Below are positions 24,208-30,629 of a stretch of 37,318 nt of DNA, piece by piece. Under the pieces are notes generated by a model. The model was not told where the DNA came from. It ran no database searches and worked only from the letters and a program-made list of their open reading frames with translations. Position numbers and translations under genes: made by a program. This stretch comes from CAZFJG01 sp964410915. Lineage in GTDB: Bacteria > Synergistota > Synergistia > Synergistales > JAFGMB01. The DNA is taken from the NCBI GenBank assembly GCA_964410915.1, contig CAYPIU010000015.1, forward strand, positions 1-37,318. Direction: 5' to 3'. Numbering within the stretch: position 1 is the stretch's first letter; every line of letters starts with the position of its first letter.

Positions 24208-24816
24208 TCAATTATGATCCTGGCATCCACATATTTGACTACAGGCTGATCCACAATCAGTAGATGGGAATCTTGACCTCAGCCAGTCATTACCAGGATG
24301 TCCCTTCAGGGATAGCCACGCAGCGACCTGAAGATGCAGACATTTCATTGTCGGTATTTCCTGAGAGGATATCCCACCTATCATTGTCCGCTGTATTACC
24401 TTAAAGATAGCCGGATAATAACAGCGCAGGAATTTCCTTTGATCAGGCGACAGGAGCTGCAGTCTTATTATGGAAGCCCTTATATTGAATTTTTTCCATT
24501 CATTAGAACTGGACTCCATAAATTCCTCCAGAAGAGGAATACCTCCAGATGACTCCTCTATCGCACATTTCTTTACAAGGTAGGGACAGCTTAACCAGAA
24601 AACAGTGGGGAAAGGCTTAAGATCCTTGAGAGGACTGCACACAAAAACCTGTGGATATCCCCATATGCATCTTCTGGAAATACCTCTTATTATGGATCTG
24701 TCAAACTTTCTCCCCCTCATCTGGGAAACAATGGTATAGATATCCGGGGGAAGTGCCTTCTCAAAAAGAGAAAGGGGGGCAAAAGCCCCCCTGATCGTTC
24801 TGTCCGGGTTCCTCAC
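24208..24816 (-). CDS. DUF501-family protein
   Basis: This 202-residue protein fits DUF501: PDIYTIVSQMRGRKFDRSII, then RRCIWGYPQVFVCSPL, the core PFPTVFWLSCPYLVKKCAIE and the late MKCLHLQVAAWLS, in the order seen in the family. Conserved cysteines and a His (CP, KCLH) could bind metal, but no activity is established. DUF501 genes often lie next to Ppx/GppA genes, as here. The start is GTG overlapping the upstream stop (GTGA). A run of Cys near the C-terminus (STDCGSACSQICGC) is unusual and may be lineage-specific. Confidence 0.8.
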   Translation of the reverse strand: MRNPDRTIRGAFAPLSLFEKALPPDIYTIVSQMRGRKFDRSIIRGISRRCIWGYPQVFVCSPLKDLKPFPTVFWLSCPYLVKKCAIEESSGGIPLLEEFMESSSNEWKKFNIRASIIRLQLLSPDQRKFLRCYYPAIFKVIQRTMIGGISSQEIPTMKCLHLQVAAWLSLKGHPGNDWLRSRFPSTDCGSACSQICGCQDHN

Positions 24817-25235
24817 TGGGGCTTTTTACTCTTCTTCCGCCCGGAATGGGCAGCATTAGCCCTGTTATTCAGATCCGTTATCTTGGTCTCACTCTGCTTA
24901 AGAAAATCTGAAAGCTTTTTCTCGAAATTCTCTTCCTTGTTGACACCCTGACCACCCCTGTCCCGGGATGGTTTTTTCTGTAACTGCTTAAGAGAAAGAT
25001 CGATCCTTCCTTTTTCATCTATCTTTATGACTTTAGCTTTTATCTCCTGATCCACCTGTAATACATCGGTTACCTGCTTTACGAACTTGTGGGAAAGTTC
25101 AGATATATGGATCATTCCCCTTTTACCATTAGCTAACCTTACAAAAGCTCCATAAGGCATAACCTGCTCTACCTTGCAATCAACTGTCTCGCCAATTACG
25201 GGAGTAGAGTTATCCTTAACACTTTCTTCAACCAT
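24813..25235 (-). CDS. S1-domain RNA-binding protein (YabR-like)
   Basis: The 140-residue protein has one S1 domain at about residues 14-83 (VDCKVEQVMPYGAFVRLANG, KRGMIHISELSHKFV, AKVIKIDEKGRIDLSLKQL), then a basic, charged tail ending HSGRKKSKKPQ. It resembles YabR/general stress protein 13, thought to act with RNA or ribosomes. In many Gram-positives yabR is near a Ppx-like gene, which matches. ATG at 25235 has GGAGG about 12 bases upstream, a long spacing. The gene overlaps DUF501 by 4 bases. Confidence 0.85.
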   Translation of the reverse strand: MVEESVKDNSTPVIGETVDCKVEQVMPYGAFVRLANGKRGMIHISELSHKFVKQVTDVLQVDQEIKAKVIKIDEKGRIDLSLKQLQKKPSRDRGGQGVNKEENFEKKLSDFLKQSETKITDLNNRANAAHSGRKKSKKPQ

Positions 25236-25456
25236 ACTTAGTCTGGCCCTCCAATAATAATTAAAATATAGTCTTTTCAGAAAAAAAGGAACAGGATTTT
25301 ACAGGTTATACCACCTCCGCAGGCAATTAACGGAAGATATCCGCTTACGCCATGCAGACCCGCGGCTAAGCAGGCCTTTTACCAGATTATAACAGAAGTC
25401 AGGAACCGTATACCCCAGAACTCTGGGAAATAACAGCACATTACTTCTATTATTTC
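25236..25456 (-). promoter_or_regulatory. 221-base region between codY and the S1 gene: extended -10 and possibly structured leader
   Basis: On the minus strand an extended -10 (TGTTATAAT; TATAAT at 25386-25391) has no good -35, but a 6-base-arm palindrome (CCCAGA/TCTGGG, 25413-25426) covers the -35 area. The expected transcript then has about 145 leader bases with GC-rich, possibly folded parts: GCTTA/TAAGC enclosing GCC/GGC, and CGGA/TCCG. It ends in a T7 tract before the S1 gene. It could be only a leader, or an RNA element. I could not match it to a known riboswitch. Confidence 0.4.
25272..25286. promoter_or_regulatory. CodY-box-like palindrome in the leader of the S1 gene
   Basis: TCTTTTCAGAAAAAA matches 11 of 15 positions of the CodY consensus AATTTTCWGAAAATT; the 11-base core TTTTCAGAAAA is a perfect match. 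It lies about 37 bases before the S1 gene start and about 170 bases from the codY stop. A T/A-rich leader could give such a match by chance. Confidence 0.35.
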
Positions 25457-26290
25457 TTACTCGTATATTATACCAAGTTCTTCAACAAAAAGTGAACTGA
25501 GAACTTTTATATAAGTTCCCTTCATGCCAAGGCTTCGACTCTCTATTATTCCTGCGCTTTCAAGTTTCCTGAGAGCATTAACAATGACACTTCTGGTTAC
25601 GCCTACCCTGTCAGCCACTTTGCTTGCAATTACAACGCCTTCAGGTCCGCCAAGTTCTTTCATAATGTGCTTCACGGATTCAACCTCGGAATAAGACAGA
25701 GCTCTCATGGCCATCTGTACAACAAGCCTCTCTCTTGATCTGTCCTCAATGTCCCTTGTCCTGTCATGAAGAATTTCTATGCCGACAAGAGTTGCAAGGT
25801 ATTCAGCAAGGATAAGATCCTTGACTGCAAAATGCTCAAAAAACCTTACCAGAAGCATCGTCCCAAGTCTTTCAGCTGATCCATATATAGGAACATACAA
25901 GGTATGTTTCTCCGGGGACTGATCTGAATCCACATCATCAAAGAGATAACCGTCAGTCTCGCTAATAAAAGCCTCTCTGTGCTGATTCATCTTTTCAACG
26001 AAACTTTCAGGCATATAACCACTTTCAAGAAATTTGTGCACAGTAGCGGATTTGTACTCGCTTACCCAGGAATAACCAAGAATATTTCCTTCCCTGTTAA
26101 TAATATAGATGTTTGCTGTCATAAATTCGCAAAGCAGTTTTGAAAGTTTTGTATAATCGGGTTTTAATCCTTCTCGCCTGCTCTGAAGCGCACGGCTTAC
26201 AAGTCTTGTCTTCTCAAGAAGGTCTCTCATTTCTTTTCCCTCACCAACAAACTTGTTTTCTTCCAGAATATTTTTCTCGTCATAAGTCAT
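25457..26290 (-). CDS. codY: Global regulator CodY
   Basis: CodY represses nutrient-limitation genes when bound to branched-chain amino acids and, in some species, GTP. The 277-residue protein has an N-terminal GAF-type domain (about 21-180; IYIINREGNILGYS, YVPIYGSAERLGTMLLVRF, LILAEYLATLVGIEIL) and a C-terminal winged helix-turn-helix (about 221-264; ASKVADRVGVTRSVIVNALR, ESRSLGMKGTYIKVL) very close to the Bacillus one, so DNA specificity is probably kept. ATG at 26290 has GGAGG 7 bases upstream and gives about 20 extra N-terminal residues relative to Bacillus CodY. It closes the xerC-hslV-hslU-codY unit, as in Bacillus. Confidence 0.95.
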   Translation of the reverse strand: MTYDEKNILEENKFVGEGKEMRDLLEKTRLVSRALQSRREGLKPDYTKLSKLLCEFMTANIYIINREGNILGYSWVSEYKSATVHKFLESGYMPESFVEKMNQHREAFISETDGYLFDDVDSDQSPEKHTLYVPIYGSAERLGTMLLVRFFEHFAVKDLILAEYLATLVGIEILHDRTRDIEDRSRERLVVQMAMRALSYSEVESVKHIMKELGGPEGVVIASKVADRVGVTRSVIVNALRKLESAGIIESRSLGMKGTYIKVLSSLFVEELGIIYE

Positions 26291-26313
26291 AATTTATCCT
26301 CCTCGAAAACTGT

Positions 26314-26328
26314 AATTTTCTGAACAAA
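26314..26328. promoter_or_regulatory. codY: Candidate CodY box directly before codY
   Basis: AATTTTCTGAACAAA matches the CodY consensus AATTTTCWGAAAATT at 12 of 15 positions by my count. It sits in the 41-base gap between hslU and codY, about 24 bases before the codY ATG. Binding here could block transcription into codY or control an internal promoter. Confidence 0.5.
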
Positions 26329-26331
26329 AGA

Positions 26332-27744
26332 TCAGAGTAGATAACGTCTCATATCCGAATCTTTTACAAGAGAAACGAGTCTCTCTCTCACAAACTCAGC
26401 ATCAATAATGAAACTTTCACCGCTCTTTTCAGGCGCAGAAAAACTGATATCTTCGAGCAATTGCTCCATCATGGTATGGAGCCTTCTTGCTCCGATATTT
26501 TCCATCTCGCGATTCATTTTCTCTGCCATTTCCGCTATAGCCTCTACTGAGTCATCAGTAAACTCAAGAAAGACTTCCTCTGTCTGAAGAAGTGCCTTGT
26601 ATTGCTTTAAGAGGCTATTCTCAGGTTCCACCAGTATCCTCGAAAGATCAGCACTGCTGAGAGCCTGAAGTTCGACTCTGATGGGAAAACGCCCCTGAAG
26701 TTCGGGGACAAGGTCTGAAGGTTTTACTTTCTGAAAAGCTCCTGCACTGATAAAAAGTATATGGTCCGTATTAACTGAACCATGCTTCGTCTGTACCGGA
26801 CAGCCTTCCACCACAGGCAAAAGATCTCTCTGAACCCCTTCCCTGCTCACATCAGGACCTCCTGCGGCGCCTTTCGCGACTACTTTATCGATCTCGTCAA
26901 CAAAGACGATCCCTTCTTCTTCAGCCTTTTTTATAGCTTCCCTGGTCACTTCATCCATATCTATCAGCTTCTCGGCTTCTTCTGCCTGCAGTACCCTTCG
27001 GGCCTGGGAAACTTTCATTCTTCTTCTGCGCGTTTTTTTGGGAAGGATACCTCCAAGCATCTCGCTTATATCGATACCCATAGAATCCATTCCGCCACCG
27101 CCTACCATTGGGAAACCGACCTGGGAACTTTCCTGAACTTCAATTTCAACTTCTCTCTCTCCCAGTTTTCCCTCTCTGAGCATGGCCAGAAGCTTGCTCC
27201 TCGTAGATTCCCTGAATCTTTCATGCTGCTGATCTTCTTCCTGTTCTTCCTCAGGCTCTTCCTGGTTTCCAGAAAAAAGCCTGGTAAGATCAGGCACCTT
27301 TGATTTTTTGGATGATTTTGGCAACAGGCTGTCCACTAGTCTTTCTTCTGCTCTCTCAGCAGCCTCCTGCTGGACATACTCCATTTTCTGATTTTTTACC
27401 ATCTGCACTGAAGATTCGACCAGATCCCTGATCATGGACTCCACATCCCTGCCTACGTAACCAACCTCGGTAAATTTAGTTGCTTCCACCTTTACGAAGG
27501 GTGCATTGACAAGCTCTGCAAGTCTTCTGGCGATCTCGGTTTTACCTACGCCAGTCGGACCTACCATCAGGATGTTTTTGGGAGCTATCTCCCTGGCGAT
27601 ATCTTCCTCAAGCATTCTTCTTCTGAGCCTGTTCCTCAGAGCTATTGCGACAGCTCTTTTTGCCTTATTCTGACCTACTATATATCTGTCAAGAAACTCG
27701 ACTATAACAGACGGTTTAAGGTTAGATTCCTGCGAGAGTGGCAT
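26332..27744 (-). CDS. hslU: HslU (ClpY) ATPase subunit of the HslVU protease
   Basis: HslU unfolds substrates and feeds them to HslV. The 470-residue AAA+ protein has Walker A MVGPTGVGKTEIARRLA, the pore motif GYVGRD, a variable I-domain rich in Glu/Gln (about residues 125-250), Walker B GIVFVDEID, the sensor region ISAGAF, and a C-terminal arginine-finger region GARRLHTMMEQLLEDI. The C-terminus ends RRYLL, the tail that inserts into HslV. The ATG shares a base with the hslV stop (TAATG). Confidence 0.97.
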   Translation of the reverse strand: MPLSQESNLKPSVIVEFLDRYIVGQNKAKRAVAIALRNRLRRRMLEEDIAREIAPKNILMVGPTGVGKTEIARRLAELVNAPFVKVEATKFTEVGYVGRDVESMIRDLVESSVQMVKNQKMEYVQQEAAERAEERLVDSLLPKSSKKSKVPDLTRLFSGNQEEPEEEQEEDQQHERFRESTRSKLLAMLREGKLGEREVEIEVQESSQVGFPMVGGGGMDSMGIDISEMLGGILPKKTRRRRMKVSQARRVLQAEEAEKLIDMDEVTREAIKKAEEEGIVFVDEIDKVVAKGAAGGPDVSREGVQRDLLPVVEGCPVQTKHGSVNTDHILFISAGAFQKVKPSDLVPELQGRFPIRVELQALSSADLSRILVEPENSLLKQYKALLQTEEVFLEFTDDSVEAIAEMAEKMNREMENIGARRLHTMMEQLLEDISFSAPEKSGESFIIDAEFVRERLVSLVKDSDMRRYLL

Positions 27745-28274
27745 TATCCTATCACCTCAACTGTAATTACGTTATCTGTATAGATACATATTTCCGAAGC
27801 GATCTCAATAGATCTTCTTGCTATATCCTTCGCTTCCCAGGGACTTATCTCCAGGAAAGCTCTGCCTGCAGCAAGGGCAAAACCTGAACCGGAACCTATG
27901 GAAGCAACGTTATTTTCGGGTTCCAGAACATCTCCGGCTCCGGACAAAAGAAGAGTACTCGTGCTATCCGCAACAAGCATCATGGCTTCGAGCCTTCTCA
28001 GAGCTCTGTCCGTTCTCCAGTCTTTTACCATTTCGACCGAAGATCTTAGAAGATTTCCACTATATTCCTCAAGCCTGTTCTCAAAACGTTCCAGCAATGT
28101 CATGGCATCTGCAGTACTACCTGCAAACCCGGCCAGAACCTGTCCGTTATAAAGTGTCCTTACCTTTTTAGCACCAGCTTTTATAACCTGGTTACCCAAT
28201 GTGACCTGACCGTCACCGGCCATTGCCACCTGGTTATCCTTCCTCACACAAAGAATCGTGGTTCCCTTGAACAT
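27744..28274 (-). CDS. hslV: HslV (ClpQ) protease subunit
   Basis: HslV is the N-terminal-nucleophile peptidase of HslVU. The 176-residue protein has the family core VAMAGDGQVTLGNQVIK, KVRTLYNGQVLAGFAGSTAD, FENRLEEYSGNLLR and IGSGSGFALAAGRAFL. The nucleophile should be Thr5, after the short sequence MFKG. Most HslV lose only the initiator Met, so a 4-residue propeptide is implied; Bacillus ClpQ also has a short N-terminal extension but uses Ser. The gene begins 3 bases after xerC and overlaps hslU by one base. Confidence 0.95.
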   Translation of the reverse strand: MFKGTTILCVRKDNQVAMAGDGQVTLGNQVIKAGAKKVRTLYNGQVLAGFAGSTADAMTLLERFENRLEEYSGNLLRSSVEMVKDWRTDRALRRLEAMMLVADSTSTLLLSGAGDVLEPENNVASIGSGSGFALAAGRAFLEISPWEAKDIARRSIEIASEICIYTDNVITVEVIG

Positions 28275-28277
28275 TAA

Positions 28278-29168
28278 TTAAACATCTCCTTCAGCCATCG
28301 GGTGGATCTGCCTGTAACTCTTTTTCAATTGCTCCGCGGTCACTGTAAGATATCTCTGAGTTGTCAGAAGGCTTTCATGACCGAGAAGATCCTGTAAAAC
28401 TCTGAGCGTTGCCCCTCCCTCGAGCATATGAGTAGCAAAACTGTGTCTCAGCATATGAGGTGTCACACCTGCAATACCGGCACCCCGGGCCGCTCTTTTA
28501 ACTATCCTGTTGACTGTCCTTTCACTGATGTGACCATCTTCCCCTCCAGGAAAGACGTGTTCAGTTCCGTTTCCCAGCTCTGCTCTCCATTTCTCAAGTG
28601 CCCTTACAGAATAGGAACCTATTGGCACTATCCTTTCCTTGCTGCCTTTCCCGAATATCCTCACCCATCTCTCTGAAAGATCAATATCTTCCCATTTAAT
28701 GAGTGTTATTTCTCCAACTCTGAGTCCGCTTCCGTAAAGAAGTTCAAGAACAGCTTTATCCCTGGAAAAGTTCCTTTTTCTGCTGATCCCCTCATCTATC
28801 ATACGGTTCACATCTTCTCTTGATAGAGCCCGTGGAATATTTGCCGGCAGTTTCGGCCCTCGGACACCGGAAGACGGATCAGCGCTGATAATTTTTCTCT
28901 CTGTCATAAAACTGGTCCATGCCTTGATCGCAGAAAGTTTTCTGGCAACAGAGGATCGGGCATAGCCATAGGCCATGATCTCTCTTATATAGGATCGAAC
29001 ATGCTGTCTGTCGATTTCTGACGGTTCATTTATCCCAGAATTTTCAAGAAAAGAAATGAACTGTTTTAAATCCACAGAATAATTTATGACAGTATATTCT
29101 GACAGATTTCTCTGGAACTTCAAACTATCAATAAAAGAATCCACATTTAGAGATAATATTTCTTCCAT
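28278..29168 (-). CDS. xerC: Tyrosine recombinase XerC
   Basis: XerC-type recombinases resolve chromosome dimers at dif. The 296-residue protein has an N-terminal SAM-like core-binding domain and a catalytic domain with the expected residues: Arg150 (GSGLRVGE), Lys174 (GKGSKER), His238 and Arg241 (TPHMLRHSFATHML), His264 (LLGHESLLTT) and nucleophile Tyr273 (QRYLTV). Position before hslVU and codY matches Bacillus codV, so this is a housekeeping Xer, not a phage integrase. No ribosome binding site lies before the ATG, and a -10 ends 7 bases upstream, so the mRNA may be leaderless. Confidence 0.93.
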   Translation of the reverse strand: MEEILSLNVDSFIDSLKFQRNLSEYTVINYSVDLKQFISFLENSGINEPSEIDRQHVRSYIREIMAYGYARSSVARKLSAIKAWTSFMTERKIISADPSSGVRGPKLPANIPRALSREDVNRMIDEGISRKRNFSRDKAVLELLYGSGLRVGEITLIKWEDIDLSERWVRIFGKGSKERIVPIGSYSVRALEKWRAELGNGTEHVFPGGEDGHISERTVNRIVKRAARGAGIAGVTPHMLRHSFATHMLEGGATLRVLQDLLGHESLLTTQRYLTVTAEQLKKSYRQIHPMAEGDV

Positions 29169-29175
29169 AGCTGCG

Positions 29176-29181
29176 ATTTTA
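29176..29181 (-). promoter_or_regulatory. Probable -10 element of the xerC-hslVU-codY operon
   Basis: TAAAAT preceded by TG lies 7 bases before the xerC ATG. No convincing -35 is seen. The spacing puts the transcript start at or next to the start codon. The 108-base xerC-trmFO gap (29169-29276) holds no other gene. Confidence 0.5.
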
Positions 29182-29184
29182 CAC

Positions 29185-29199
29185 TATTTTCTCACAATT
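29185..29199. promoter_or_regulatory. Candidate CodY box over the xerC operon promoter
   Basis: Read on the minus strand, AATTGTGAGAAAATA matches AATTTTCWGAAAATT at 12 of 15 positions. It lies directly upstream of the TAAAAT -10, where bound CodY would block RNA polymerase. The operon ends with codY itself, so this would be negative autoregulation. Confidence 0.5.
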
Positions 29200-29276
29200 T
29201 GCTATTATTCGGAAGAGTCTAACATAAATAAAATGCAGGTATTTTCTCATCAGGAATGACATGCCAGAAAACAATT

Positions 29277-30629
29277 TCAGCGGGATATATCCTCTTTCGC
29301 GGGGAAAATATCTTTTCTCTCAGATATATATCTTGATATAGCCTCTTCAGAAATTTGTGCAACCTTAGCGCAACGTTCTCTTTTATCCCTGATCTTTTCG
29401 TTGAGCTTTGGCAGAATACCAAGGTTTACATTCATTGGTCGGAATGTTTTCACTTCAGCATCAGAAAGATAGAAAAGGAGGGAGCCAATAGCAGTTTCCC
29501 TCGGCCATTCAAGAGGGGCACCCCCTCTGATATGTGAAAAGCTATTCAGTGCTGCGACCATTCCCATTGCAGTGCTTTCCATGTAGCCCTCAACACCTGT
29601 TATCTGTCCAGCCAGATATATATCCTCTGTGCCCTTTATTCTCAGTTGTTCGTCAAGGACTTCGGGTGCGTTCACATACACATTTCTGTGCATTACACCG
29701 TATCTTGCAAATTCAGCATTTGAAAGCGCTGGAATTAATCTGAAGACCCTGTCCTGCTCTCCCCATTTTAGGTTTGTCTGAAAACCTACTATATTGTAAA
29801 GAGAGCCTTCTTTGTTATCCCTGCGTAACTGGACAACAGCATACGGCCTTTCTCCAGTTGCTGGATCAGTAAGGCCAACAGGTTTCAGTGGCCCGAACCT
29901 GAGCGTGTCCACGCCTCTTGAGGCTATTTCTTCAACCGGAAGGCATGCTTCAAAGTAGGGTACTTTTTTCTCGAAATCGTGCCGGGGGGCCCTTTCTGCA
30001 TTAACAAGCTGTTCCTGAAAATATTCATATTCATCCTTATTCATGGGACAGTTCAAATAATCACTGTTCTCTTCATATCTGCTGCCCCAGAACGCTCTAT
30101 TCATGTCTATGCTTGCCAGCTCAAGGACAGGAGATACTGCATCGTAAAAGTACAGGAACTTTCCTCCCGTCATGTCCCTGATTTTGTCTGCCAGGGCTGT
30201 AGAAGTGAGAGGCCCGCTTGCGAGGATAACCGGTCCCTCAGCAATTTCTGTAACCTCACGGTGTTCCAATGTTATGAGCGGATGTGAAGTTATCCTTTCA
30301 GTCACAAGCTCCGCAAAACGCTCCCTGTCAACAGCAAGTGCACGACCGGCAGGAAGCCTTGAACTTTCGGCACACTCCATGATCAGACTGTTCATAAGCC
30401 TTAGTTCCTTTTTGAGTATGCCTGCTGGACTGCTGATGTTATCAGCACCCAGAGAATTGCTGCATACCAACTCAGCGAAACTGCCGGTCTTATGGGCCGG
30501 AGTCATTCTTTCAGGTCGCTGCTCAACAAGGGTAACCCTTATCCCCCGGGATGCAAGCTGCCATGCTGCTTCACTTCCTGCAAGTCCTGCCCCGACTATC
30601 ATTACATTGTCACATTTTTCAATCATCAT
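29277..30629 (-). CDS. trmFO: TrmFO, folate/FAD-dependent tRNA U54 methyltransferase
   Basis: TrmFO methylates U54 of the tRNA T loop using methylenetetrahydrofolate and FADH2. The 450-residue protein starts with the FAD-binding fold VMIVGAGLAGSEAAWQLASR and VEQRP, then FAELVCSNSLGADNISSPAG with the conserved Cys, YFYDAVSPV, LRFGPLKPVGL, NIVGFQTNLKWGEQ and IYLAGQITGVEGYMESTAMG. It is the form used by Firmicutes and several other phyla in place of TrmA. Start is ATG 30629 or the next codon (30626), overlapping topA by 11 or 8 bases. Confidence 0.97.
   Translation of the reverse strand: MMIEKCDNVMIVGAGLAGSEAAWQLASRGIRVTLVEQRPERMTPAHKTGSFAELVCSNSLGADNISSPAGILKKELRLMNSLIMECAESSRLPAGRALAVDRERFAELVTERITSHPLITLEHREVTEIAEGPVILASGPLTSTALADKIRDMTGGKFLYFYDAVSPVLELASIDMNRAFWGSRYEENSDYLNCPMNKDEYEYFQEQLVNAERAPRHDFEKKVPYFEACLPVEEIASRGVDTLRFGPLKPVGLTDPATGERPYAVVQLRRDNKEGSLYNIVGFQTNLKWGEQDRVFRLIPALSNAEFARYGVMHRNVYVNAPEVLDEQLRIKGTEDIYLAGQITGVEGYMESTAMGMVAALNSFSHIRGGAPLEWPRETAIGSLLFYLSDAEVKTFRPMNVNLGILPKLNEKIRDKRERCAKVAQISEEAISRYISERKDIFPAKEDISR

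Noticed and set aside
25300..25325. T-box-like GGTGGTA in the leader before the S1 gene
   Set aside because: The full T-box sequence (AGGGTGGNACCGCG) is not matched and no amino-acid or tRNA synthetase gene follows.
28278..29168. Tyrosine recombinase as a sign of a prophage or integrative element
   Set aside because: It sits in the conserved xerC-hslVU-codY order and no attachment repeats, phage genes or atypical composition are nearby.
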